This document shows, one piece after another, positions 9,509-18,696 of a DNA stretch of 55,684 nt. Position numbers and translations under genes: made by a program. The DNA comes from an uncultured Methylococcaceae bacterium (GTDB lineage Bacteria; Pseudomonadota; Gammaproteobacteria; Methylococcales; Methylomonadaceae). A model generated the notes under the pieces. That model made no database searches, was not told the DNA's origin, and saw only the letters and a list, made by a program, of their open reading frames with translations. Each line of letters begins with the position of its first letter. Position 1 is the stretch's first letter. The DNA lies in contig CAIPPE010000255.1 of assembly GCA_903866825.1 (NCBI GenBank), positions 1 through 55,684 of the forward strand, read 5' to 3'.

Positions 9509-10710
9509 TGCAAATTTCACTGACTTCTGGCCTGACCCAGTCACCTGAGGGTCAAGAACTTGAATCGATTTTACGTAGCTGTGTACATTGTGGGTTATGT
9601 AATCCTGCCTGCCCAACCTATAATTTATTAGGTAATGAACTGGATGGTCCTCGTGGTCGAATTTATCAAATCAAAAACCTGTTTGAGGGTAAAGCCGTAA
9701 CCCATGAAACACAACGTCATCTTGATCGTTGCTTAACCTGCCGCGCCTGTGAAACAGCGTGTCCCTCCGGTGTGCACTATGCAAAATTACTTGAACTAGG
9801 CAGAGTAGAAATAGCTAAACAGGTTAAACGCAGTTATCTACAACGCAGTATCCGCAAGGCCTTATGCTGGATTATTCCATCGACACAACGCTTTGGCTTC
9901 CTACTAACGCTAGCCCGTGGCTTTCGTCCTTTAATACCCTTTTCTACCTTAAAACGCCATATTCCAATCGCCAAAGCAGCCGGTGTTTGGCCTGAGATTC
10001 GTCATACCAAACGCGTCCTTATTTTAGCAGGTTGTGTGCAACCCACTCTGGAACCCGGCATAGATTCAGCCTTAGCCCGTGTATTGGATCAACACGGTAT
10101 TTCTGCCAGTGCTTTTTATTCAGGCTGTTGTGGTGCCGTCAGTCATCATTTAAGTGCGATAGATCAAACAACAACACGTATTAAAGCGGCGATTGATGCG
10201 CTATGGCCAGAAATTGAAGCCGGTATTGAAGCCATTATTATCACTGCAAGTGGTTGTGGTGCTATGTTACAAGATTATGCTGACCTGATGAAACATGAAC
10301 CTGATTATGCGGATAAAGCCGCTAAAGTCAGTGCGCTTTATCGTGATCCCGTGCAACTCATTGAACAATTAACGCTCAATAAGGTGGGGCAAGGTCGTCG
10401 TGTAGCTTTTCATGCTCCCTGTACTTTAGTGAATGCACTTAAACTGGAAGGTCGTGTTGAAACGGTATTAAAACAGGCAGGATTTGAGGTATTACCTGGG
10501 ACGCAATCCAGTCAGTGCTGTGGTTCTGCGGGCACTTATTCATTGTTGCAACCGACCTTAGCGAGGCAATTACGCGATCGTAAACTTGATCAATTACAAC
10601 AGCCTCAACCGGAGCTTATTGCCACCGCCAATATCGGGTGCTTAGTGCATTTAAATACAGCAAGCGAAATACCAGTAGTGCATTGGCTAAGCTTGCTGGA
10701 AGCAAAGTAA
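9508..10710 (+). CDS. glcF: Glycolate oxidase iron-sulfur subunit GlcF
   Basis: Iron-sulfur subunit carrying electrons from GlcD/GlcE to the membrane quinones. Two [4Fe-4S] motifs of the form CxxCxxCxxxCP are visible: CVHCGLCNPACP near residue 26 and CLTCRACETACP near 74. They are followed by two cysteine-rich CCG domains with CCGAVSHH and CCGSAGTYSLLQP. 400 residues is normal. The start overlaps the glcE stop (TAATG). The gene converges on the fumarase gene with only a 6-base gap, leaving no room for a separate terminator between them. Confidence 0.95.
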   Translation: MQISLTSGLTQSPEGQELESILRSCVHCGLCNPACPTYNLLGNELDGPRGRIYQIKNLFEGKAVTHETQRHLDRCLTCRACETACPSGVHYAKLLELGRVEIAKQVKRSYLQRSIRKALCWIIPSTQRFGFLLTLARGFRPLIPFSTLKRHIPIAKAAGVWPEIRHTKRVLILAGCVQPTLEPGIDSALARVLDQHGISASAFYSGCCGAVSHHLSAIDQTTTRIKAAIDALWPEIEAGIEAIIITASGCGAMLQDYADLMKHEPDYADKAAKVSALYRDPVQLIEQLTLNKVGQGRRVAFHAPCTLVNALKLEGRVETVLKQAGFEVLPGTQSSQCCGSAGTYSLLQPTLARQLRDRKLDQLQQPQPELIATANIGCLVHLNTASEIPVVHWLSLLEAK

Positions 10711-10716
10711 AAGAAC

Positions 10717-12240
10717 TTAAACCACAACCACTGGGATCTTGCCGATTTTACCTTGCCAAATCCTAGGGGCTATTTGATGTATGGATACACCTTGTGTATC
10801 AACGGCAACGGTAACAGGCATGTCCTCAACAACAAATTCATGAATCGCTTCCATACCCAAATCAGCAAAGGCCACAACCCGTGATTGTCGAATTGCTTTT
10901 GAGACTAAATAAGCCGCGCCACCCACTGCCATTAAATAGACAGCTTGATGTTTTTTGATTGAATCTATTGCGCTTTGTCCTCGCTCAGATTTACCAATCA
11001 TACCCAGCAAACCTGTTTTGGCGAGCATAGTTTCAGTAAACTTATCCATCCGTGTTGCAGTGGTCGGACCCGCCGGACCCACCACTTCATCACGCACGGG
11101 ATCAACTGGACCCACGTAATAAATAAACTTATCAGTAAAATCAACGTTTTCTGGTAGCGATTCACCCCGCTCAATCATATCAACCAGACGTTTATGTGCG
11201 GCATCACGACCCGTCAATAAGGTGCCGCTCAACAATAAGGTTTCTCCTAATTTCCAGGTAGCCACCTCTTCACGCGTCACGGTATCTAAATTAACTCTAC
11301 GCGCAGCAGCACCTGCTTCCCAAGTAACCTTAGGCCAATCTTCCAAACGGGGTGGGGTAAATTCAACAGGACCTGATCCATCAAGTACAAAATGAGTATG
11401 ACGAGTCGCGGCACAATTAGGAATTATCGCGACCGGTTTATTGGCAGCATGAGTGGGATAATCTTTAACTTTAATATCCAGCACAGTCGTTAACCCACCT
11501 AAGCCTTGGGCTCCAATCCCTAAAGCATTCACTTTATCGTACAGCTCAAGCCTTAACTCTTCCAAAGCATTGTGTGGACCACGGGCGATAAGCTCTTGTA
11601 TATCAATGGATTCCATACATGCCTGCTTAGCCAGTAGCATGGCTTTTTCTGCAGTTCCACCAATGCCAATACCCAAGATACCCGGAGGACACCATCCAGC
11701 ACCCATTGTGGGTACAGTCTTCAACACCCAATCTACAATACTGTCGGAAGGATTGAGCATTACAAACTTTGATTTGGCTTCTGAACCACCACCTTTGGCA
11801 GCGATTTCAACCTCAACCGTATTACCCAACACAACTTCCATGTGCACAACAGCCGGCGTGTTATCTAGGGTATTAATACGTTTCCCGGCGGGATCTTTTA
11901 AGATAGAAGCACGTAAAACATTATCAGGGTTTTTATAGGCTTGCCTTACCCCTTCATTCACCATGTCAATAACACTAAGTTGAGAATCCCATTGCACAGA
12001 CATACCGATCTTTAAAAAGACCGTAACTATCCCGGTATCTTGACAGATCGGTCGATGGCCTTCGGCGCACATTCTCGAATTAATGAGGATTTGTGCCATG
12101 GCATCTTTGGCGGCAGGACTTTGCTCTTTTTGATACGCCGTATTCAAGGCCTGGATAAAATCCAGGGGATGATAATAGGAAATGTATTGCAAGGAATCTG
12201 CAATACTCTGAATAAAATCATCCTGGCGTATCAATGTCAT
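10717..12240 (-). CDS. fumA: Class I (iron-sulfur) fumarate hydratase
   Basis: Interconverts fumarate and L-malate in the citric acid cycle, with an oxygen-sensitive [4Fe-4S] cluster. The 507 residues have N-terminal alpha-type sequence (CAEGHRPICQDTGIVTVFLKIG, GWCPPGILGIGIGGT, PNCAATRHTHFVLDG) and C-terminal beta-type sequence (LLSGTLLTGRDAAHKRLVD, VGPAGPTTATRMDKFTE, LMAVGGAAYLVS). The Cys residues in the ICQDTG, GWCPPG and PNCAATRH segments are the expected cluster ligands. ATG 12240 is preceded by AAAGG. It follows the GH17-GT2 gene after 13 bases on the same strand and may be cotranscribed. Tartrate dehydratase-like activity cannot be excluded from sequence, but fumarase is far likelier. 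Confidence 0.93.
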   Translation of the reverse strand: MTLIRQDDFIQSIADSLQYISYYHPLDFIQALNTAYQKEQSPAAKDAMAQILINSRMCAEGHRPICQDTGIVTVFLKIGMSVQWDSQLSVIDMVNEGVRQAYKNPDNVLRASILKDPAGKRINTLDNTPAVVHMEVVLGNTVEVEIAAKGGGSEAKSKFVMLNPSDSIVDWVLKTVPTMGAGWCPPGILGIGIGGTAEKAMLLAKQACMESIDIQELIARGPHNALEELRLELYDKVNALGIGAQGLGGLTTVLDIKVKDYPTHAANKPVAIIPNCAATRHTHFVLDGSGPVEFTPPRLEDWPKVTWEAGAAARRVNLDTVTREEVATWKLGETLLLSGTLLTGRDAAHKRLVDMIERGESLPENVDFTDKFIYYVGPVDPVRDEVVGPAGPTTATRMDKFTETMLAKTGLLGMIGKSERGQSAIDSIKKHQAVYLMAVGGAAYLVSKAIRQSRVVAFADLGMEAIHEFVVEDMPVTVAVDTQGVSIHQIAPRIWQGKIGKIPVVVV

Positions 12241-12253
12241 TATTTTACCTTTC

Positions 12254-14860
12254 TTATTCTTCGTCTAACGCTTCAGCATCCAGCTTGCCTTTTTTTCCAT
12301 AGTTAGGCGCAATACTGATTAATAAAGTTAATAATGCCGCAACATAAGGTACTGCTTGAACAGACAATACCGCAATCCATAAGCGACCACTTAAGTTATC
12401 AAAATGATCAATAGAACTAATCGCAGCAATGCTTGCGCTGAGTAACAATAACAAGAATAGCTCTTGTCGAATGGTCACTAAACCTGTGAACAGCGGACCT
12501 TGTTTTTCGTATTTAGGCGTACGCATAAACGGTTTTCCTGAGGTAAACAAGCCCTGTACGGTTCCTCTTGCCACGGTATGTGTCAAGGATAAACCTGTTA
12601 ACGCAGCACCCAATGATTGCCATACTGAACACGGTACACGGGCTTGATATAACCATAAGCCACGTAAAATTTTAAAACTAAACAAGCCGACTGTCGGTAA
12701 TAAAAAGACGTTGGCAGGCAATTCACTATGAATCGGATCAGTTAAGATAATAGCCGTCAAAATCAAACTAGATGTGGTAAATAACAACGCCAAGGCATCA
12801 GAAAACCAGGGAAGCCAACCTGCAATAAAATAGTAACGTTGCGCGGCTGTTAATGGAGATGATTTGGTGGGTAAAAAACTACGCCAGTGACCTTTAATAA
12901 TTTGCATCGCCCCATAAACCCAACGGAAACGTTGCGTCATGTAACCTGACATCGTATCGGGCATTAAACCGCGTCCGAAAGAATCTTTTACATAAACTGA
13001 ATCGTAACCGGCTTCAAATAAACGTAAACCTAACTCACTGTCCTCACAAATACACCATTCAGCCCAATTACCCACTTCAAGTAAAGCTGATTTTCTAATC
13101 ATAGTCATGGTGCCATGTTGAATGATGGCGTTGTATTCATTTCTTTGCACCATACCTATGTTAAAGAAACCAGCATATTCCCAATAACAAAACGATTTGA
13201 ACAAACTTTGATCTCTATCCCGATAATCCTGTGGAGACTGAATAAAGCCTACATTTTCATTATCAAAATAAGGCACCATACAATTCAACCAATCCGGTGA
13301 CAAGACATAATCACTGTCGATAACGGCGATAATTTCCGCATCACTGGCGGTTTGTTCCAAGGCATGGTTAATCGCTCCTGCTTTAAATCCAGGCCAGTTT
13401 TCTAAATGGAAGAATCGGAACATAGGCCCCAAACGTTCGCAATCGTCACGAACAGGTTCCCATACCGCAGGATCTTTAGTGTTGTTATCCATAACCAACA
13501 CCTCCATGTTTGGGTAATCCACTTTAGCTAATGCTTCAAGCGTTTTACGCACCATCATCGGAGGTTCGTTATGAATGGGTAAATGCAGAGAAACCTTTGG
13601 ATATTTAAAGCTTGGACTGGGCTGCAACGGCTGGAAAGTTCTGGCTGTACTTCTATGCCAAACCACCTCTGCAATTTCAAGACTTTCAATCAGCAGTATG
13701 ACTACCGCCATAATCTGCATTAATAACATCAATCCCCAAAACAATATCCCTAATTTGGTTTGATACTGCTGTGCGCCAATTGAGGCCGACCAAAAGATAA
13801 CCGATACCGCTAAATTAGCAATAAGACCTAAAAACAAAACTCCCGGCAACTTTAACGCACTACGGGTAAATAAAAACAAACCCATTAAAACGATACTGAT
13901 ACCCGCAGCACCGGCTGCCCAGTTTTTCCATGTAGGCATGGTAATAACATCACCATCCATTGGATATTTAGGCTGACGGTCCGCATTAAAAATGCCCCAA
14001 TAGGCTCCGGCTGATCCTTCTATCGATTTCTTCCAGGGTTGATCAAATGCTTCAACAATATAATAGGTCACCTTCTCAGCATCTGCTCTATTCAAGAACT
14101 CTCTCAAGAATCGCGCTTGATTAGGAATAGAGGCTTCTGCATGCTTAAACGGTTGACCATCTGAAGGCCAACCCACTTCTGTAATGATGATAGGTTTATT
14201 GGGATAAGCCGCCGCCACTTCGTGATAACGATCAAACACGTAATCCACAGCGTCATCTGCTGAAATACCTTCCCAATAGGGCAAAATATGTACCGCTATA
14301 AAATCCACTTCATCAACAAGATCAGGATTCTTTAACCACACATCCCATGTTTCAGACGTGCTCACTGGCCGCCAGCTGTTTTTCTTAACTTCCCGGATAT
14401 AATCAATTAAGGCCGTTTTGGGAATATCAGCACGTAACAAAACTTCGTTGCCAACCATCAAACGAATAATTCTGGGGTTGTTCTGGCGTCCAGCTTCAAT
14501 TAATGTCTCGACTTCTTGACGATTCTTTTCCAGATCACCATCTATCCAAGCCCCTAAGGTCGTGTTCAGGTTGTATTTTGCCGCGAGTTCAGGAATTTTA
14601 TGCTGCCCTTTTAGCATGCTATAAGTTCTTACGGCATGGACTTTGTTGGCCAGCAAAGCCAAATCATGATCCATATCCTCTTCACTAGGATAAGTGTCAC
14701 CATTTTGTGCATCCTGCTTACGGTGAGGATCATAGGTAACACCCATGGTTGTCTTAGTCCAGGGTTGCAATTGCAAAGGGTTATTGATATAGCTCCAAAT
14801 ACTAAAATTAACAACAACAAGTAATGCAACAACAAATAGAATGGCTAACTTTCTTTTCAT
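12254..14860 (-). CDS. GH17-GT2 fusion, beta-glucan synthase/transglycosylase (NdvB-like)
   Basis: 868-residue membrane protein joining two enzymes. After an N-terminal membrane anchor (about 7-25), residues about 40-300 form a glycoside hydrolase family 17 domain with MVGNEVL (acid/base Glu) and PIIITEVGWPSDG (nucleophile Glu). Several membrane helices (about 310-400) follow. Residues about 415-680 form a GT2 glycosyltransferase with LPIHNEPP, MDNNTKD, VIDSDYVLSPDW, CEDSELGLRLFEAGYDS and the QRFRW (QxxRW) product-binding motif, followed by C-terminal helices. This order is known from proteobacterial NdvB-type proteins that make or remodel beta-1,3-linked glucans; a periplasmic or surface glucan is therefore the expected product. 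The Lys/Asp/Glu-rich tail is short. Fumarase follows 13 bases downstream. Confidence 0.85.
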   Translation of the reverse strand: MKRKLAILFVVALLVVVNFSIWSYINNPLQLQPWTKTTMGVTYDPHRKQDAQNGDTYPSEEDMDHDLALLANKVHAVRTYSMLKGQHKIPELAAKYNLNTTLGAWIDGDLEKNRQEVETLIEAGRQNNPRIIRLMVGNEVLLRADIPKTALIDYIREVKKNSWRPVSTSETWDVWLKNPDLVDEVDFIAVHILPYWEGISADDAVDYVFDRYHEVAAAYPNKPIIITEVGWPSDGQPFKHAEASIPNQARFLREFLNRADAEKVTYYIVEAFDQPWKKSIEGSAGAYWGIFNADRQPKYPMDGDVITMPTWKNWAAGAAGISIVLMGLFLFTRSALKLPGVLFLGLIANLAVSVIFWSASIGAQQYQTKLGILFWGLMLLMQIMAVVILLIESLEIAEVVWHRSTARTFQPLQPSPSFKYPKVSLHLPIHNEPPMMVRKTLEALAKVDYPNMEVLVMDNNTKDPAVWEPVRDDCERLGPMFRFFHLENWPGFKAGAINHALEQTASDAEIIAVIDSDYVLSPDWLNCMVPYFDNENVGFIQSPQDYRDRDQSLFKSFCYWEYAGFFNIGMVQRNEYNAIIQHGTMTMIRKSALLEVGNWAEWCICEDSELGLRLFEAGYDSVYVKDSFGRGLMPDTMSGYMTQRFRWVYGAMQIIKGHWRSFLPTKSSPLTAAQRYYFIAGWLPWFSDALALLFTTSSLILTAIILTDPIHSELPANVFLLPTVGLFSFKILRGLWLYQARVPCSVWQSLGAALTGLSLTHTVARGTVQGLFTSGKPFMRTPKYEKQGPLFTGLVTIRQELFLLLLLSASIAAISSIDHFDNLSGRLWIAVLSVQAVPYVAALLTLLISIAPNYGKKGKLDAEALDEE

Positions 14861-15065
14861 CTGTGTATTGAAAAATATCGCCTAAAGCGGAAAATGTGAA
14901 TATAAATGACTAAATATATTATCTTACACGGGTACAACACTAACTAAAAATTATTTCGTTAGCTTAATCTTATGATTAATATATTTGTACCTTAGTTCTA
15001 AAAGAAAATGACTCTAACTTAATTAAAGCCAATCTTAATCAAAATCGACAAACTTTTTTAAAACA

Positions 15066-16319
15066 TTATTTTTTGGATGGCAAAAACTTAACTAGCTTAA
15101 GCGCATTTTCATCCCTCTTTATTATTTCCAGATGAAGCCCGAATAATTTAACACTAGTGCCTACATCAGGAATCGTTTCCATAAACTCAACAATGAGTCC
15201 ATTCAAAGTCTTTGGTCCCTCTATTGGCAAAGACCATTGCATAACCCTGTTAAGCTCTCTCACGGTAATACCTGCATCAATCAAATAACTACCATCACTT
15301 TGTTTTCTGGCTGCCGCTTCATCAGTAATAAGCTCACCGACTATTTCGTGAATCAAGTCGTCCAGTGTAACCAACCCCTGGACATCTCCATATTCATCAA
15401 CGACCAAACCAATATCAATTTTTTCAGTTTTAAACCTCAGCATTTGAGCATGCACTGGCGTATTTTCCGGGATAAACGCCGGCTTATTCAGCAAGTTTAT
15501 AATAGCCTGTTTATCAAAATCATCCTGACCGACTAACAATAATACTTTTCGCAAGTGTAAAAAACCAACCACCCGGTCGATGCTTTTCTTATAAACTGCC
15601 AATTGGGTATGAGGACTATTTCTGATGTGCCCAACTATATCTTCAATGGGAGCCTCAAGATCTATACCTACAATTTCATTACGGGGTGTCATGATATCTT
15701 CTACTGTTGCTGTCTCAAAATCTAAAATGCCCAGCAACATTTTTTGATACCGAATAGGCATCAAACCTTCAGCTTCGGAAATAATATTTTTTAAGGCTTC
15801 CTTATTAAGTGAATCATGACGACTGTTTTTTACATCTATACCCATAATTCGTAATAAAGTATTCACGAACAAATTTACTAAACAGATAACAGGATAAAAT
15901 AAATTTAATAGAGGGGTATACAGCCAAGCAGCTGAAAAAGCGAGCCATTCTGGCTTTGCGCCAGCAAGAGTTTTAGGTGTTATCTCTGAGAATATCAGCA
16001 TCACTAAAGTCAAAACGCCTATTGCTATCGCAATCAAAACTTCGTCATCTACATACAGTTTTAAAGTAATAATCGTTGCTATTGAAGACGCCAGGTTTCT
16101 AAGAAAATTATTTCCCAATAAGATAAAACTTAATAAACGTTCAGGTTTTTGCAATAAATTATGGACTTTTATAGCTCCTGAATGCTTAAGCTTTACCAAA
16201 TGTTTTAATCGATAGCGATTAATAGACATTAAGGAAGTTTCTGATCCAGAAAAAAAAGCTGACAACAAAAGTATAAAAGCAAGTATGCCGAATAACATAC
16301 TTAAGGGAATATCATTCAA
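15066..16319 (-). CDS. CNNM/CorC-family membrane protein with CBS pair
   Basis: Inner-membrane protein of the CNNM (DUF21) family linked to divalent cation, mainly magnesium, transport. The order is DUF21 membrane domain (about 1-190, with SAFFSGSETSLMSINRYRL and LIFSEITPKTLAG), a CBS pair (about 205-330, starting VEDIMTPRNEIVGID and ending VVDEYGDVQGLVTLDDLIHEI), and the C-terminal CorC/HlyC transporter-associated domain. 417 residues. The frame starts with TTG at 16319; the resulting MNDIPLSMLFG matches the usual N-terminus of this family, so I prefer it to the internal ATG at 16298. It is monocistronic in appearance. Transported ion unknown from sequence. Confidence 0.88.
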   Translation of the reverse strand: MNDIPLSMLFGILAFILLLSAFFSGSETSLMSINRYRLKHLVKLKHSGAIKVHNLLQKPERLLSFILLGNNFLRNLASSIATIITLKLYVDDEVLIAIAIGVLTLVMLIFSEITPKTLAGAKPEWLAFSAAWLYTPLLNLFYPVICLVNLFVNTLLRIMGIDVKNSRHDSLNKEALKNIISEAEGLMPIRYQKMLLGILDFETATVEDIMTPRNEIVGIDLEAPIEDIVGHIRNSPHTQLAVYKKSIDRVVGFLHLRKVLLLVGQDDFDKQAIINLLNKPAFIPENTPVHAQMLRFKTEKIDIGLVVDEYGDVQGLVTLDDLIHEIVGELITDEAAARKQSDGSYLIDAGITVRELNRVMQWSLPIEGPKTLNGLIVEFMETIPDVGTSVKLFGLHLEIIKRDENALKLVKFLPSKK

Positions 16320-16457
16320 AGAAAAGTTACTCTACAGTTATGAAAACTGCACTAGTGTCTATGATGGGAGTTTTTTGTCAAGCTTGAATTATAAATTTTC
16401 ATCAATCCAATATTTAAACGAATAATATTTGAAGACTGTATTAACTAGCCTTTTAAA

Positions 16458-16505
16458 ATTAGGAGAATTTTAGCTGAAGCTTTTAAAGCTAAAATCGCTC
16501 CTAAT
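16458..16505. terminator. Hairpin terminator downstream of proS
   Basis: ATTAGGAGAATTTTAGCT (16458-16475) pairs with AGCTAAAATCGCTCCTAAT (16487-16505) around an 11-base loop, with a small internal bulge. It lies 17 bases after the proS stop (minus strand), where the minus strand continues with A/T-rich sequence. It also separates proS from the CNNM gene. Confidence 0.7.
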
Positions 16506-16522
16506 CTAATTTAAATATTAAA

Positions 16523-18235
16523 CTAAACCAACTTTTCTTTCAAAAAAGCAATGATTTCTGAAATCGGGATTTCTTCATTTGCATCGGCTGTTCTGCCCTT
16601 ATATTCGACAGTACCTGTATCTAAACCACGATCACCCACGATAACACAATGAGGGATTCCTATTAGCTCCATATCTGAAAACATAAAGCCCGCACGTACT
16701 TTTCTATCATCAAATAAGACATCAATGCCTGCGGCTAATAAATCCTGATACAACTGCTCAGAAGCAACCTTTAAACGCTCAGACTTGTGCATATTCATAG
16801 GACACAGCGCCACTTGAAAAGGAGCCAAATTAGCTGACCAGATAATCCCTTTATCATCATGATTTTGTTCAATGGCTGCCGCCACCACACGAGAAATACC
16901 AATGCCATAACAGCCCATCAGCATGATTTGATTTTTTCCGCCCTCATTAATAACACCGGCTTTCATAGCTCCGCTGTATTTAGTCCCTAATTGAAATATA
17001 TGACCGACCTCAATACCCCGCGCCAAAGTAATTTCACCTTGACCATCAGGACTAGCATCACCTTCTACAACGGTACGAAGATCAGCAATCAGTTCAGGAA
17101 CCGCTAAATCACGCTCCCAATTAACCCCTTGAAAATGCTTACCATCCTGATTAGCTCCGCAAACAAAATCAGACATTACTATCACGCTACGATCTGCAAT
17201 AACCGGAATAGTTAAGCCTATCGGTCCAATTGAGCCGGGTTTACACTGACAGGCCACTTGAATCTCTACTTCAGTTGCAAACTCTAAAGGGGCCGCAACA
17301 CCTTCAATTTTTTCCGCCTTGATCTTATTAAGTTCATGATCACCACGTAACAATAAGCCGACCAGACTACCTTCTTCCTTACCTTTTACAATCAGGGTTT
17401 TAAGACATTGTGTCGCAGAAATAGAGAAAAACTGACTCACCTCTTCAATGCTATGTTGATCAGGCGTATCAATCAATTGTTTGTCTGCTGTAGGCGCTGC
17501 TCGGGTTCCTGCGGGTGCAACCGCCTCCGCTTTTTCAACATTTGCGGCATATTCACTCACCGTAGAAAAAGCAATCGCGTCTTCACCTGAATCCGCTAAT
17601 ACATGAAACTCGTGAGACACCGCGCCACCAATAGATCCTGAATCAGCTATAACAGCACGAAACTTTAACCCTAAGTGATTAAAAATATTACTATACGCTT
17701 GATACATCACCTCGTAAGTTTCCTGCAAAGAAGCCTGATCCAAGTGGAATGAATAAGCATCTTTCATGATAAATTCTCGCGACCGCATCACCCCAAAACG
17801 CGGACGAATCTCGTCACGAAATTTTGTTTGGATCTGGTAAAAGGTGATAGGGAGTTGCTTATAGCTTTTTAGCTCATTACGCGCTAAATCAGTAATAATT
17901 TCTTCATGTGTAGGACCCAGACAAAAATCCCGATCATGACGATCCTTTAAGCGCGCTAACTCAGGACCATATTTTTCCCATCGTCCTGTTTCCTGCCACA
18001 ATTCGGCTGGTTGTAGCGCTGGCATCAAAACTTCTAAAGCACCCGCCTTTTCCATTTCTTCCCGGGTAATCTTTTCGACTTTGCGTAACACCCGCAATCC
18101 CAACGGTAACCAACTGTATAGACCAGCCGCCAATTTACGAATAAGACCCGCACGTATCATTAATTGATGGCTTGCAATTTCAGCATCAGCTGGTGTTTCT
18201 TTAACGGTATTAAGGGGAAATTGTGTTGTACGCAT
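16523..18235 (-). CDS. proS: Prolyl-tRNA synthetase
   Basis: Charges tRNA-Pro with proline. The 570-residue bacterial-type enzyme has class II catalytic motifs: the N-terminal [24 protein letters not shown] segment, motif 2 region [21 protein letters not shown], the inserted editing domain in the middle (about 225-400, with [16 protein letters not shown]), and motif 3 [19 protein letters not shown]-terminal anticodon-binding domain follows ([32 protein letters not shown]). ATG 18235. It is transcribed away from aceE across a 460-bp gap. Confidence 0.98.
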   Translation of the reverse strand: MRTTQFPLNTVKETPADAEIASHQLMIRAGLIRKLAAGLYSWLPLGLRVLRKVEKITREEMEKAGALEVLMPALQPAELWQETGRWEKYGPELARLKDRHDRDFCLGPTHEEIITDLARNELKSYKQLPITFYQIQTKFRDEIRPRFGVMRSREFIMKDAYSFHLDQASLQETYEVMYQAYSNIFNHLGLKFRAVIADSGSIGGAVSHEFHVLADSGEDAIAFSTVSEYAANVEKAEAVAPAGTRAAPTADKQLIDTPDQHSIEEVSQFFSISATQCLKTLIVKGKEEGSLVGLLLRGDHELNKIKAEKIEGVAAPLEFATEVEIQVACQCKPGSIGPIGLTIPVIADRSVIVMSDFVCGANQDGKHFQGVNWERDLAVPELIADLRTVVEGDASPDGQGEITLARGIEVGHIFQLGTKYSGAMKAGVINEGGKNQIMLMGCYGIGISRVVAAAIEQNHDDKGIIWSANLAPFQVALCPMNMHKSERLKVASEQLYQDLLAAGIDVLFDDRKVRAGFMFSDMELIGIPHCVIVGDRGLDTGTVEYKGRTADANEEIPISEIIAFLKEKLV

Positions 18236-18696
18236 GATATATAAAAGGATAAATAGATAAAGCTGCTATTTTACAGCTTTTTTACCCGTTCCCAAATCCT
18301 AGCAAAGGATTAGGAACTTAAATTTGGTAGAAATAACCTTAGTATATTTCTAAGTAAATAAACTATTCATAGAATCATCATAATAAAGGACTAATGAAGC
18401 CCATAAAGACTCATTACTAAACAGTAAATATTAAAATGGTACTGAAAGACTAGGACTTTTTTGTCATTTTTATCTCTATTTAATTATCACTAATTATAAC
18501 CACTTGCTAAAACGGGTGTATTGCACGCTTTCATTTGTATATACTATGCACGTTACCAAGGCATTAAGGTCGTCTTGATACTCGAAACTTCTCAGGTGGC
18601 CTTACAAAATCAGTCAAAAAGCGCCCCAAAGACTGCATTAATTCAATAGTTAAGATATTTTTAAGCCATGCATAACCCGTTTTAATAGGATCACAC
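18236..18696. other. Divergent intergenic region between proS and aceE
   Basis: 461 bp without a recognised gene. It must hold the proS promoter (minus) and the aceEF-lpdA promoter (plus). A TATACT near 18540 is a possible -10 for aceE but no well-spaced -35 is evident. AGGA before 18697 is the aceE ribosome-binding site. I could not identify a regulator operator by eye. Confidence 0.45.
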
